Program-made: the position numbers and the translations under genes | DNA from: PALSA-1353 sp050014015 | GTDB lineage: Bacteria; Planctomycetota; Phycisphaerae; Tepidisphaerales; Tepidisphaeraceae | DNA: 64,000 nt | Assembly (NCBI GenBank): GCA_050014015.1 | Contig: JBEKEC010000019.1 | Location: 1 to 64,000 of the forward strand | Reading direction: 5' to 3' | Shown here: positions 43,583 to 52,398 of the stretch, piece after piece | How positions within the stretch are numbered: position 1 is the stretch's first letter | How the letters are laid out: every line of letters begins with the position of its first letter | Notes under the pieces: model-generated | Databases searched by the model: none | Seen by the model: the letters and a program-made list of their open reading frames with translations, nothing else | What the model was told of the DNA's origin: nothing

Positions 43583-44364
43583 TTCCAGACCCTCCAGGGC
43601 GCCTTTCCGTGGAGCCACAAATCTTCCAGATAATTCCTGTCGCGAAGCGTGTCCATCGGATGCCAGAAATCGGCGTGCTGATAGGCCACAAGCTCGCCCT
43701 GGCGCGCCAGGCGCTGCAGCGGCTCGCGCTCCCAAACGGTGCTCGGGCCTTCCACGAAGTCGATGACCTTGGGCGACAGGACAAAGAATCCGCCGTTGAT
43801 CCATGCCCCGTCGCCGTGCGGCTTTTCGATGAATCGGGTAACGACATCGCCGGTCAGCTCGACGCTGCCAAATCGGCCTGGCGGCTGAACCGCGGTCAGC
43901 GTCGCCAGCTTGCCGTGTTTTTCATGGAATGCCACGAGCTTTTTGATGTCCACGTTGCCCACCCCGTCGCCGTAGGTGAAACAGAACGAAGGCTCGTCAT
44001 TGACGAACTCGCGCACGTGCTTCAGCCGGCCGCCCGTCTGCGTCTGCTCGCCCGTGTCCACGAGCGTCACCCGCCAGGGCTCGGCGTGCCGATGGTGGAC
44101 CTCCATCATGTTGTTGGCTATGTCGAACGTCACATCGGACGTGTGCAGAAAATAATTCGCGAAGTATTCCTTGATCACGTAGCCCTTGTACCCCAGACAG
44201 ATCACGAAATCGTTGACCCCGTGGGCGCTGTACAGCTTCATGATGTGCCAGAGGATCGGCTTGCCGCCGATGTCCACCATGGGCTTGGGTTTTACCGCGG
44301 TTTCCTCGGAAATCCGCGTCCCCACGCCTCCGGCTAGAATCACCGCTTTCATTTGCGTTCTCAT
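43579..44364 (-). CDS. rfbF: glucose-1-phosphate cytidylyltransferase
   Basis: 261 residues. Nucleotidyltransferase signature (VILAGGVGTRI, KPKPMVDIGGKPILWHI), GDGVGNVDI with metal-binding Asp, and EREPLQRLA near the C-terminus, typical of RfbF. It makes CDP-glucose, the first committed step of this branch. It is the first gene of the minus-strand deoxysugar operon. Confidence 0.93.
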   Translation of the reverse strand: MRTQMKAVILAGGVGTRISEETAVKPKPMVDIGGKPILWHIMKLYSAHGVNDFVICLGYKGYVIKEYFANYFLHTSDVTFDIANNMMEVHHRHAEPWRVTLVDTGEQTQTGGRLKHVREFVNDEPSFCFTYGDGVGNVDIKKLVAFHEKHGKLATLTAVQPPGRFGSVELTGDVVTRFIEKPHGDGAWINGGFFVLSPKVIDFVEGPSTVWEREPLQRLARQGELVAYQHADFWHPMDTLRDRNYLEDLWLHGKAPWRVWK

Positions 44365-44404
44365 ACCACAATTAATCGCCGAAGGCGATAATATACGGCC
44401 GCGC

Positions 44405-45364
44405 GTGAGTCAGGCATTCGACCTTTCCATTCTCATCGTCAACTTCAACGGCGGGGACATGCTGCGCAATCTGCTGGCGTCGATCGAATCGACGCGCGGC
44501 GATCTGGCCGTCCAAACCATCGTCGTGGATAACGCCTCGCCCGATGCGTCGGCGAACGTCGTCGAAACATTCCCCGGCTCGATCCTCCTGCGAAATACCG
44601 AAAATGTCGGGTTCGCCCGGGGAAATAACCAGGCCGCCAGATCGGCCGCGGGGCCCCTTTTCCTTCTGCTCAACAATGACACGATCGTCCGCCCCAACGC
44701 CATGCAAACCCTGCGGCGGTTCATGATTGAGCATCCCGATTCCGTCGCCGCCGGGCCGAAACTCATCGGCGCGGACGGCAAACCTCAGCGATCCGGCCGC
44801 AACCTGCCCACCGTCCCGGCCCTGCTCAATTCCATCCTGTTCCTCAAATGGACCGGCTTATTCCGCTCCGCCTATCGCCAATACCGCCGCGAAGGTTTCG
44901 ACCCCCAAGTACCCGGCCCCGTCGGCCAACTCGCCGCCGCCGCCCTCATGATCCGGCGCGAACCCTTCGAAAAATCCGGCGGGTTCGACGAGGGATTTCC
45001 TTTCGGAGTCGAGGACGTGGACCTCTGCCGCCGCCTCAGCCAATTTGGAAACATCCAATACGTCCCCGAAGCCGAGATCGAACATCTCGGCCGGGTCAGC
45101 TCCCGCGCCAACCGCGGATTCGTCTATCGCAACTACGAATGCGGCTGGGCAAGATATCTACGCAAACATCACGGCCGATCGGCCGCCAGGTTGTACAAGA
45201 CTCTGGTGACCATCGACCTGCCGCTGCGCGTGCTGGTTCCGGCGATCCAATACGCGATCCATCGGCTGCTCTCTCGCCGCGAAAAATCCCAGCGTTCCCT
45301 GGATCGGGTGAAAGCCACGTTCTCCTTCGCGTTGACCGGCCTGCCCGCTTTCTGGAAAAGTTAG
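44405..45364 (+). CDS. family 2 glycosyltransferase
   Basis: 319 residues from GTG 44405, where the conserved part begins (AFDLSILIVNFNGGDML). GT-A features: VVDNASPDASANVVE, the LLLNNDTIVRP metal-binding region, and EDVDLCRRL. Rhamnosyltransferase-like (WbbL type). It lies divergent to the CDP-deoxysugar operon and probably transfers one of its products. The start is uncertain; no RBS is evident. Confidence 0.85.
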   Translation: MSQAFDLSILIVNFNGGDMLRNLLASIESTRGDLAVQTIVVDNASPDASANVVETFPGSILLRNTENVGFARGNNQAARSAAGPLFLLLNNDTIVRPNAMQTLRRFMIEHPDSVAAGPKLIGADGKPQRSGRNLPTVPALLNSILFLKWTGLFRSAYRQYRREGFDPQVPGPVGQLAAAALMIRREPFEKSGGFDEGFPFGVEDVDLCRRLSQFGNIQYVPEAEIEHLGRVSSRANRGFVYRNYECGWARYLRKHHGRSAARLYKTLVTIDLPLRVLVPAIQYAIHRLLSRREKSQRSLDRVKATFSFALTGLPAFWKS

Positions 45365-45365
45365 A

Positions 45366-45470
45366 GGGAAGTTGCAAGTTATTAGTGCAAGTTGTTAGTT
45401 AAAGCCCAACTTGCACTTGTCACTTGCCACTTGCACTTCCCCCTTGCACTTGCAACTTGCACTTCCCCCT
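45366..45470. repeat. intergenic 'GCAAGTT/AACTTGC' inverted repeat block
   Basis: Many copies of a short motif (CAAGTTGCAAGTT-like, then ACTTGCACTT repeated) in both orientations give imperfect stem structures between two convergent genes. It may act as a bidirectional terminator or be a repeat family. Confidence 0.6.
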
Positions 45471-45569
45471 TCCGCTTTTGAACTTATTTCCAGCGTCGGA
45501 TAGACTGTGAGCGATACGTAGACCACGTCTTTTTTCGCCGATATGCGATGGTCATTCTCGCAGCACGAA

Positions 45570-47717
45570 TCATTTGTTTAAGCCGAACGCTTCGAAGATC
45601 GGCCCCAAATGCCTTTCATAATTCCGCCAGCGGCCCACGGACCGAGTGTAGATCGGCTGGCGAACCTGCCAGTCACTGGCTGACTGCACGGTTCGCTCGG
45701 TCCGGTGAAAATCCAGGCACGCGGGGTTCCACGGCAAACCCAGGAAACTGATGATGCGGCGGCTTTGTGTGTCCAAATCCGCAACCAGGTCTTCGTATTG
45801 TACCTCCAGCATCCGCAGAGGCAGCACCTTCAGCCAGTGCGCGACGAGCCGATCGGTATGGACGTGATGGCGGCCGCATTGCCCCAGGTCGAAGGAGTAA
45901 AGATTGCCGGCGGTAAACCGCTGGAAGAAACAGGAGAGGCAGGTGTCGCGAGGATCGCGTCGGCAAAGAATGACACGCGCCGAGGGGAAAAGCGTGGCGA
46001 TCAATCCAAGGCGCTCGACATTGGCGGGCGTTTTGTCGATCACGCGCAACGCCGAACTGCCGAGTGCCCGCAGCCGTTCCAATTGTTTGCCCGCGGCGTC
46101 CTTGATGGGACCTGGAAGACATTGGGTGGAACTCAGCGAGGTCTCGATTTTGCCGATTTCCAACAGCTCGCCGGCGCCGAAGACGTCCGGGTGACTGGAC
46201 GCGATCTGTTCGACAAGGCTTGTTCCGGACCGCGGCATTCCCACGATGAAAACGGGCAATTCCGAAGCCTCGCCCCAGTCGTGCGTGCGCGCAAAGAATT
46301 CCGGCGTGAACATCGCAATTGACTCATCCACGCGATGCGCAAACTGATCACTGTTGTACCGCTCGCCGGCGGCGTGGCGCATTTGTAATACCAGCGAATT
46401 GGCACGGGCGTAGTGAGCAAACGCTTCATCGAAGCGTCCGGCATCGTCCAGCATCTTTCCGAGGACAAATCCGAGTTCGGCGCGGTCGCGGATGGGCGTT
46501 TGCGGATCATCGACGGATGCCATGAGCCACGCCATCTCCACCGCGTCGGCGCTGGCGCCAACACTGGCCATCAGGGTGTACGCCTCGGCCGCGCCTGGTC
46601 GCCGGACCAGAATTTGGCGGGCGCAGTCGGCGGCCTCGGCGAACCGCCCGATTTGCCGCAAGGCCTCGCCGAGGTCAATCCAAACCGAACCCGATTCGGG
46701 CGCGATTTCAAGGGCGCGGCGAAAACTCTCCACCGCCTCCACGCCCCGGCCGCTACGCCACAAAATCATCCCGCGCGCCTCGTGAGTCAACGCGGAATTG
46801 GGCGCCAGAGCGGCGGCGCGATCCAGAGCTTTGCCCGCTTCATCAAATCGCTGCAACTCGGCCAGAACCATGGCCAGGCAATTTTGGGCGTCGGAGTTAT
46901 CCGGCTCACATTGAGCACCCTGCTGGAAGGCTAGACGTGCCTCCTCGAAGCGGCCCTGCGAGCTAAACAATTTGCCGAGATTAACGTGAGGCACAGCCCA
47001 ACCCGGCCTACACTCGATCGCTTTGGAATAGGCCGCGATGCCCTCATCCAGTTGGCCTTTGTCTTTCAACGCATTGCCTAGATTACTGTGGGCTTCGGGT
47101 AAGTTGGGATTGAGGGCAATTGCCTGTCGATAGGCCGCGATGCCTTCATCCAGTTGGCCTTTGTCTTTCAACGCATTGCCTAGATTACTGTGGGCTTCGG
47201 GTAAGTTGGGATTGAGGGCAATTGCCTGCCGATAGGCGGCGATGGCCTCATCCAGTTGGCCTTTGTCTTTCAAGGCATTGCCTAGAATACTATGGGCTTC
47301 GGGTAAGTTGGGATTGAGGGCAATTGCCTGTCGATAGGCGGCGATGGCCTCATCCAGTTGGCCTTTGTCTTTCAAGGCGTTGCCGAGATTGCCGTGCGCC
47401 AGGGCGTAGTTGGGCTTGAGGGCGATGGCCTGACGACACGCGGCGATGGCCTCATCGAACCGTCCGTTCTTTCTCAGAGCGTTGCCGAGATTGCTGTGGG
47501 CTTCGGCTACGTTGGGATTGAGGGCGATGGCACGACGGATCAATTCCACTGCGGCGTCCAAACGGCCCACCTGCCCCGCCAGCATCCCCAACAGATGCAA
47601 TGCGCCCGCATGATTGGGCTGCCGTGCCAGAATCTGGCGGTATTTCCTCTCCGCCTCCGCCAATCGGCCGGCCTGATGATCCAACATGCCGGATTTGAGC
47701 TGCTCCTGAACGGTCAT
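45570..47717 (-). CDS. TPR protein with C-terminal sulfotransferase domain
   Basis: 715 residues. Residues 1-430 are TPRs; repeats in the N-terminal part are nearly identical at residue level (NALKDKGQLDEAIAAYRQAI, four times). From about residue 485 a PAPS-dependent sulfotransferase domain follows: VGMPRSGTSLVEQ (5'-phosphosulfate loop), VIDKTPANV, VILCRRDPRDTCLSCFF (3'-phosphate-binding region). The C-terminal Trp/Arg-rich end (YTRSVGRWRNYERHL) is typical. Probably sulfates glycans or proteins; it belongs to the polysaccharide region. Confidence 0.9.
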   Translation of the reverse strand: MTVQEQLKSGMLDHQAGRLAEAERKYRQILARQPNHAGALHLLGMLAGQVGRLDAAVELIRRAIALNPNVAEAHSNLGNALRKNGRFDEAIAACRQAIALKPNYALAHGNLGNALKDKGQLDEAIAAYRQAIALNPNLPEAHSILGNALKDKGQLDEAIAAYRQAIALNPNLPEAHSNLGNALKDKGQLDEGIAAYRQAIALNPNLPEAHSNLGNALKDKGQLDEGIAAYSKAIECRPGWAVPHVNLGKLFSSQGRFEEARLAFQQGAQCEPDNSDAQNCLAMVLAELQRFDEAGKALDRAAALAPNSALTHEARGMILWRSGRGVEAVESFRRALEIAPESGSVWIDLGEALRQIGRFAEAADCARQILVRRPGAAEAYTLMASVGASADAVEMAWLMASVDDPQTPIRDRAELGFVLGKMLDDAGRFDEAFAHYARANSLVLQMRHAAGERYNSDQFAHRVDESIAMFTPEFFARTHDWGEASELPVFIVGMPRSGTSLVEQIASSHPDVFGAGELLEIGKIETSLSSTQCLPGPIKDAAGKQLERLRALGSSALRVIDKTPANVERLGLIATLFPSARVILCRRDPRDTCLSCFFQRFTAGNLYSFDLGQCGRHHVHTDRLVAHWLKVLPLRMLEVQYEDLVADLDTQSRRIISFLGLPWNPACLDFHRTERTVQSASDWQVRQPIYTRSVGRWRNYERHLGPIFEAFGLNK
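47037..47445. repeat. tandem 102-bp near-identical TPR-coding repeats
   Basis: Four copies of a 102-bp unit within the TPR-sulfotransferase gene, differing by a few bases (for example GCCTCATCCAGTTGGCCTTT recurring near 47246 and 47348). Such identity points to recent duplication or slippage. Confidence 0.85.
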
Positions 47718-47807
47718 GCGACTGGAAATTATAATCGCGAAATCCTATTCCGGTTGACATTGGATACCAATCCTTCGTTTGGTCGTCACCGATACAACCT
47801 TTGCACT

Positions 47808-47836
47808 TTGACCGACTTGCGGCGCTTGGCTAAACT
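47808..47836 (+). promoter_or_regulatory. promoter of tRNA-Ser
   Basis: -35 TTGACC (47808-47813), a 17-bp spacer and -10 TAAACT (47831-47836), about 14 bp before the tRNA. It has the same form as the tRNA-Met promoter. Confidence 0.6.
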
Positions 47837-47850
47837 CGGGTGTACATCCT

Positions 47851-47937
47851 GGAGGAGTGGCAGAGTGGTCGAATGCGCCGGTCTTGAAAACCGGTGGGCC
47901 CGTGAGGGTCCCGTGAGTTCGAATCTCACCTCCTCCG
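47851..47937 (+). tRNA. tRNA-Ser (anticodon UGA)
   Basis: 87 nt, class II. The acceptor stem GGAGGAG pairs with CTCCTCC, discriminator G, no encoded CCA. The anticodon loop CTTGAAA reads TGA. The long variable arm (GGGCCCGTGAGGGTCCC) and T loop TTCGAAT are clear. Confidence 0.95.
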
Positions 47938-48383
47938 TTTTGTTTAGAGAATGGATCGGTCTTTTCGCTCAGCACGGATTGCACTGCGATCGTCACGGAA
48001 AACCCCGGAAAAAAAGGGCGGGCAACGCTGGACTCGCTCTGTGGTCGGCGTGAACGAGACGGACCGAATCTCGTGAGGGCGGGGAGAAAAGGGGCACTGC
48101 GGGGGTGGAACTGGTGTGCCCAAAGATCCGGGCAATGAGAATTGGCCGGAGGACCGGCCGGCTCAATTCCGAAGCAGAGCCGGCCGGTCCTCCGGCCGGT
48201 CTTCGATACCCGAAAGTTTGGGCAGAACCGGTGAAACGTGGTCTCGCCTTTCCCCCCACATATAAACCCGGGGATTTTTCTCCCCCATTTCCCGCCAAAC
48301 CACTAGCCCTCGCCGATCCTCTCGTTATAATCGCGCAACAATTGCCGGCTTGGAGGCTGGCGCTATTCATTTTGGAGGATTCC
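47938..48383. other. noncoding stretch with one strong palindrome
   Basis: 446 bp without a convincing gene. It contains the inverted repeat 48144-48198 (GGCCGGAGGACCGGCCGGCTC and its complement). A TATAAT hexamer lies at 48326-48331, about 53 bp before the bactofilin start, but without a good -35. Confidence 0.5.
48144..48198. repeat. GGCCGGAGGACCGGCC palindrome
   Basis: 21-bp arms around a 13-bp loop. A related, partly decayed copy (GAGCCGGCCGGTCCCCCGGCC) is near 59704, followed in both places by a CCxGAAATTTGGGCA-like tail. Confidence 0.75.
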
Positions 48384-48803
48384 ATGGCGGACTCATCCCC
48401 GCAAGATTACCCCACGATCATCGGGCCCGACGCTAACTTCAAGGGCGAACTCACTTTTGAAAAAGGAATGCGCATCCACGGCCGGATGGAAGGCAAGATC
48501 ACCACCACCGGTCGGGTGCATGTCGCCAAGGAAGCCAAGCTACAGGCTGACGTGGAGGCCGGGTCGCTGCTGGTCGAAGGCGAGATTCATGGAAACCTTG
48601 TGGCCAGCGACCGGATCGAATTGAAGACCAGCGCCAGGTACGAAGGCGATCTGCGTGCCAACAAGCTGGTCGTCGAGGAGGGTGCCGTGTTCACGGGTCA
48701 CGTGAGCGTGGGTCCCGAGGCGGTGAAAGCGGGCCAGCCGAAGGTGACCGTCCAGGTGGCGCGTCAACCGGGCGGTGCCCCACAACCGGCCAGGGTGGGC
48801 TGA
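48384..48803 (+). CDS. bactofilin
   Basis: 139 residues from ATG 48384 with GGAGG 6 nt upstream. The body is a beta-helix of bactofilin type: IIGPDANFKGELTF, then MRIHGRMEGKITTTG, then AGSLLVEGEIHGNLVASD. Bactofilins polymerise without nucleotide and shape the envelope. A second bactofilin-like gene follows 28 bp later. Confidence 0.92.
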   Translation: MADSSPQDYPTIIGPDANFKGELTFEKGMRIHGRMEGKITTTGRVHVAKEAKLQADVEAGSLLVEGEIHGNLVASDRIELKTSARYEGDLRANKLVVEEGAVFTGHVSVGPEAVKAGQPKVTVQVARQPGGAPQPARVG

Positions 48804-48831
48804 AATCGCCCCGATTGCCGATTGAGGCTTC

Positions 48832-49269
48832 ATGGCGATTCCGCTAGAGCCGATTGCAGATTCTCCCTCCGGCGACGATCGGGCCAGCATCGTTTGCCTC
48901 CATTGCGGGCAGAGCCAGCCGGCCTCGCGCAAAGCGCTCAGCGTCGTTTGCAAATTCTGTCATAAATCCCTGCGGCTGGAAGATTTGCCCATCAAGGACT
49001 ACCAGGCCCGCCGAAGCGTCGAAACCTGCGGCGTTGTAACCGTTGAGAAAAAGGGTCAGATTGTAGCCGATCGCGTTTTGTGCGGCGGGATGGTGATCCG
49101 CGGAAAGGTGAAGGCCACGATCACCAGCCGGGGACCGGTCCTGGTTGGTCCCGATGCCGAGATCAAGGGCGACGTCCTGGCCCCATCGCTGGCCGTGGGA
49201 GCCGGGGCGATTCTCGAAGGCCAATATCGAATCGGATATCCGAATCCGCCGCAACCAAGACCTAACTGA
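48832..49269 (+). CDS. bactofilin-like protein with N-terminal zinc finger
   Basis: 145 residues. N-terminal CLHC … CKFC (zinc ribbon, residues 22-44), then a short bactofilin-like beta region (GMVIRGKVKATITSRG, then GDVLAPSLAVGAGAI). It lies 28 bp after the first bactofilin gene, so the two likely act together. The zinc ribbon could recruit a partner to the filament; this is an inference. Confidence 0.75.
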   Translation: MAIPLEPIADSPSGDDRASIVCLHCGQSQPASRKALSVVCKFCHKSLRLEDLPIKDYQARRSVETCGVVTVEKKGQIVADRVLCGGMVIRGKVKATITSRGPVLVGPDAEIKGDVLAPSLAVGAGAILEGQYRIGYPNPPQPRPN

Positions 49270-49321
49270 CGTCAACTTCCAGATTAGAACACGCCCTCAT
49301 GCCGGGCATTCTTAAATGGAA

Positions 49322-49415
49322 CTTACCGCGAAGGCGCGAAGAAGCGAAGGTACGCGAAGAAAACAGGTATTGAATTTCTTCGCGCACCTTCGCTTCTTCG
49401 CGCCTTCGCGGTAAG
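49322..49415. repeat. long imperfect palindrome (CGCGAAGGCGCGAAG family)
   Basis: 40-bp arms, beginning CTTACCGCGAAGGCGCGAAG and mirrored, around a 13-bp loop, between convergent genes. It could form a strong hairpin and terminate both. Confidence 0.75.
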
Positions 49416-49462
49416 GCTTTCTTGGAAGAGATCAGAAAGACAGGGAAGCCACGAAGACCCGC

Positions 49463-51166
49463 TCACGCCCTGACCCGGAAATGCCGCCCGAGGTTCGGGT
49501 TGTAGTACGGGTCGCGGCCAAATCGCTCCCGCCACGTTCTGTGAAATGCTTCAAATTCGCGGCGGTACGTCCCGGTCTTGCTCACCGATTCGTAGTGATA
49601 CAGCTTCGCGTACGGCGTATACACGATTCGTTTGCCGATTGCCCCGAGCTTCAGGCAATAATCAATGTCGTTGTAATTGAGCGGAAACTGTTCGCTGAAT
49701 CCCCCGACGGCCTTGTAGTTCTGGGCACGGGTCATCATGCACGCCCCGGTGACGGCCGACCAGTTCCGATGCACCTGCGAAGAATGAAAATATCCCGGAT
49801 GCCCCGCCGGCATTCCATAAAACGGATGCCGCGGGTTGCCGTTCAGCAGGATCACGCCCGTGTGTTGCTGCGTGTCGTCGGGAAACAATAGCTGCGCGCC
49901 CACCGCACCGATCTGGGGCTGCTGCGCGAATTCCAGCATCGCTTCGATCCAATCCGGCGTGATGACCTCGATGTCATCGTTCAGAAGGATCAATTGCTCG
50001 CCCCGCGCTTGCGAAGCGCCCAGATTGATCTTTCGCGTCAGGTTGAATTCCCCAATGAACGGAACCCGCCGAATCTCCAGCGGCCCCAGTGCCGCCGCTA
50101 GCTCCTCCGGCATGTCGTTGTTGTCCAACACGATGATTTCAACGTTCTTGTACGTGCTCAATCGCCGGATGCTCGATACGCATTCCAGCACGAACCAACT
50201 CTGCCGGCCGCGAATCGTCGCCGATCGGCTGGCGCTGGGGATGACGATCGACACCAGCGGATTTCCCGCCAGCGCGAAACGGACGCGATGCACGCCGCCC
50301 GCGCCGCCGCTCTCGATCGTCGCCGATTGCCCGGTTGAAGCCAGATACTCTCGCAATGCCCGCCCGGCCGACGCCCCCGATGGCTCGGTGGCGGCAGATT
50401 TCCCGCGGTGATACAGCACGTCGGGTACATGATGAATCGCTGCCTTTTCGGCAACCAGCCGCAGGATCAGGTCGTACTCAAACGCATCGGCGAATTCCTC
50501 CCTGATCCCGCCGATTTTTCCGATCAGTTCCCGCCGATACGCTGCCAGCCGGCCCAAGTAATTCCAGGCGAGAAAATACTCCGGCGACCAATCGGGCTTG
50601 AAAAATGGCTCGGCATGAACCCCCATGTCCGACACCATGTCTTCATCGCTGTAAATCATGTCCAGCGACCGATTGCACACGATCGCCTCGGCGAGCCGAA
50701 ACAGCGCATGCTCCGCCAACTCGTCACCGGACTCGACAAAACAGACATATTCGCCGGTCGCCAATTCAACGGCGGCCGTCTTCCCGCCGCCGGCCGGAAC
50801 GTGCCGGACTCGAGAATCGCTGGAATCGCGCTCGCCCCCTCCCACAATGATGAGTTGCCAATTCGGATAGATCTGCCGCACGACCGATTCGACCGACGCG
50901 CGCGATCCTTCCCCGCGATCCAGCGATTGAAGAACAACCGAAATCCCCGGCGGTTTGGTCCGACTTTGCATTTGTGCCCGCATGCGCCGGCGATCTCGGT
51001 CCGTAATTCGATGAAGTTCCCGCCATCGCTGGTAATCGGACGGATATGCCCGGCGCCCCAATGCCGCGAGGCACTCCCGCTTCAACGCGGGCCAATTTCC
51101 CTTCGCCAGAAGCCTCAGTGCCAATCTCAGGTTCGGCGGCCTTGCCGGATCAGAAAAGCTTGCCAT
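49463..51166 (-). CDS. two-domain family 2 glycosyltransferase
   Basis: 567 residues. The first GT-A domain (about residues 70-250) is partly degenerate (ISVVLQSLDRGEGSR, MIYSDEDMV). The second (about 300-550) is complete: SIVIPSASRSATIRG, EIIVLDNNDMPEEL, LILLNDDIEVITPDW, and FSEQFPLNYNDIDYCLKLG. It fits GT2 proteins of polysaccharide synthesis. Its stop lies within 50 bp of a palindrome shared with the bactofilin genes. Confidence 0.88.
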   Translation of the reverse strand: MASFSDPARPPNLRLALRLLAKGNWPALKRECLAALGRRAYPSDYQRWRELHRITDRDRRRMRAQMQSRTKPPGISVVLQSLDRGEGSRASVESVVRQIYPNWQLIIVGGGERDSSDSRVRHVPAGGGKTAAVELATGEYVCFVESGDELAEHALFRLAEAIVCNRSLDMIYSDEDMVSDMGVHAEPFFKPDWSPEYFLAWNYLGRLAAYRRELIGKIGGIREEFADAFEYDLILRLVAEKAAIHHVPDVLYHRGKSAATEPSGASAGRALREYLASTGQSATIESGGAGGVHRVRFALAGNPLVSIVIPSASRSATIRGRQSWFVLECVSSIRRLSTYKNVEIIVLDNNDMPEELAAALGPLEIRRVPFIGEFNLTRKINLGASQARGEQLILLNDDIEVITPDWIEAMLEFAQQPQIGAVGAQLLFPDDTQQHTGVILLNGNPRHPFYGMPAGHPGYFHSSQVHRNWSAVTGACMMTRAQNYKAVGGFSEQFPLNYNDIDYCLKLGAIGKRIVYTPYAKLYHYESVSKTGTYRREFEAFHRTWRERFGRDPYYNPNLGRHFRVRA

Positions 51167-51902
51167 TACTGCACTGAGATTATCTCTTACTCACCTTTCC
51201 GCCAACACAAGCTCGGAACACGATCGCTTCATCCGAGTCCCAACCCCGCCCCAAAGGAAACAATCCAAAGCCCAGGGAGCTTGCTCCCTTGGGAACTCCC
51301 CCCAAGCCCGCGGATGGCCATCCGCGGGTTCCTTTGCTCCATCACCCCGATGACGCCGACAGCCCGGATAAGAAATGAATCGATTCGCATCATCCGACTC
51401 GCCCACGCAAAATTTTTTCAAAAAAAATTCGTCGAATTCCAAAAAACACGTCCATTTCTTTCACCTCCCCGCTCTAAATATAGAGGAGCTTGTTTTTTTT
51501 GCTCTACTTTCCACCTCTCCACTTTCTCGCGCCGCGCTCCCCAAAAAACGCGAACGCCGAAAATGGGGCCTTTTGGGACACTTTGGGACATTTACCAACC
51601 GTTAAACCGCCGCGCCGTGACACCAAAGCCATCGCCGGCAAAAGACGGCGACAGACGTGCCTCACGTGATGCCCCATCGAAATCCTGGAATGACCACAAA
51701 CCGCTCAGTTCCCCTGGGTAATCGTCCTATTCCGGGTGAAGGATCAGAGCTTCCACGGTCAGCTTCCTGCACCCAGGCCACACTTTGACGGGCGATTCCT
51801 TGATACAGGCGAACTACGAACCGCAGATCCCGCTTTTGGATTGATCGGCATCTATACGGATTGTACGATATCCCCGCTGGCCGACGTGCTCGGAAATTAC
51901 CG
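51167..51902. other. noncoding stretch of about 735 bp
   Basis: No gene recognised. It holds G/C hairpins near 51270-51330 (for example GGAGCTTGCTCC and CCCGCGGATGGCCATCCGCGGG-like arms) and an AT-rich patch near 51410-51490. A weak promoter before the BrnT gene lies at 51841-51869. Confidence 0.45.
51841..51869 (+). promoter_or_regulatory. possible promoter of the BrnT-type module
   Basis: TTGATC, a 17-bp spacer, TACGAT, 33 bp upstream of the start codon. Confidence 0.35.
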
Positions 51903-52199
51903 ATGCGATTTCACTGGGACCGGATTAAAGCCTCCGAAAATCGGCGGAAGCATCGCGCCTCTTTTGAAGAGGCATGCACGATCTTTTCCGACGCATCGGT
52001 CTTGACCGTGCATGACGAAAAGCATTCGTCGGATGAGGACCGTTGGGCAGGCATGGGAATGTCGATATCTGGTAGAATCCTTGTCGTGATCCACTCCTGG
52101 CCTGAGCCGGACGAATCCGGTGAGGAAGTCGTGAGAATCATTTCGGCTCGCCGAGCCAATGGGCGCGAACGGGCGACGTACCTGGAGCGAAGGCGATGA
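51903..52199 (+). CDS. brnT: BrnT-family toxin
   Basis: 98 residues from ATG 51903. The BrnT pattern is clear: FHWDRIKASENRRKHRASFE, EACTIFSD, a LTVHDEKHSSDEDRW segment, ILVVIHSW, VRIISARRANGRERATYL. BrnT toxins are RNase-like inhibitors of translation. The gene overlaps its partner by ATGA. Confidence 0.88.
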   Translation: MRFHWDRIKASENRRKHRASFEEACTIFSDASVLTVHDEKHSSDEDRWAGMGMSISGRILVVIHSWPEPDESGEEVVRIISARRANGRERATYLERRR

Positions 52200-52396
52200 A
52201 AAAGCACTACGACTTTACCAAAGCCGTTCAAGGCAAGCTCTATCGGCCGGCCAAGACATTGCAAATCCCCATCTACCTGGACGAGGACGTGCGGGAGAAG
52301 CTGGTCGGCAAAGACAAACGCGCCGCCGCTAATTTGACGAAGATCGTCAATGCCATCCTGCGTTCACAGATTGGCGTAGTCGAAATGCTGAAATAG
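52196..52396 (+). CDS. antitoxin of the BrnT module
   Basis: 66 residues. MKKHYDFTKAVQGKLYRPAK and IPIYLDEDVREKL fit short ribbon-helix-helix antitoxins found next to BrnT. It overlaps the toxin gene by 4 bp and probably binds both toxin and operator. Confidence 0.75.
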   Translation: MKKHYDFTKAVQGKLYRPAKTLQIPIYLDEDVREKLVGKDKRAAANLTKIVNAILRSQIGVVEMLK

Positions 52397-52398
52397 CC

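Noticed and set aside
42518..43804. Extended start of RfbG at 43804
   Set aside because: The extension overlaps rfbF in another frame; ATG 43582 gives the standard RfbG length and an ATGA overlap.
47037..47445. CRISPR array
   Set aside because: The repeats are 102 bp, contiguous and coding for TPR units; there are no spacers.
47358..48053. 231-codon plus-strand open frame across tRNA-Ser
   Set aside because: It is antisense to the sulfotransferase gene and includes a tRNA; no motif.
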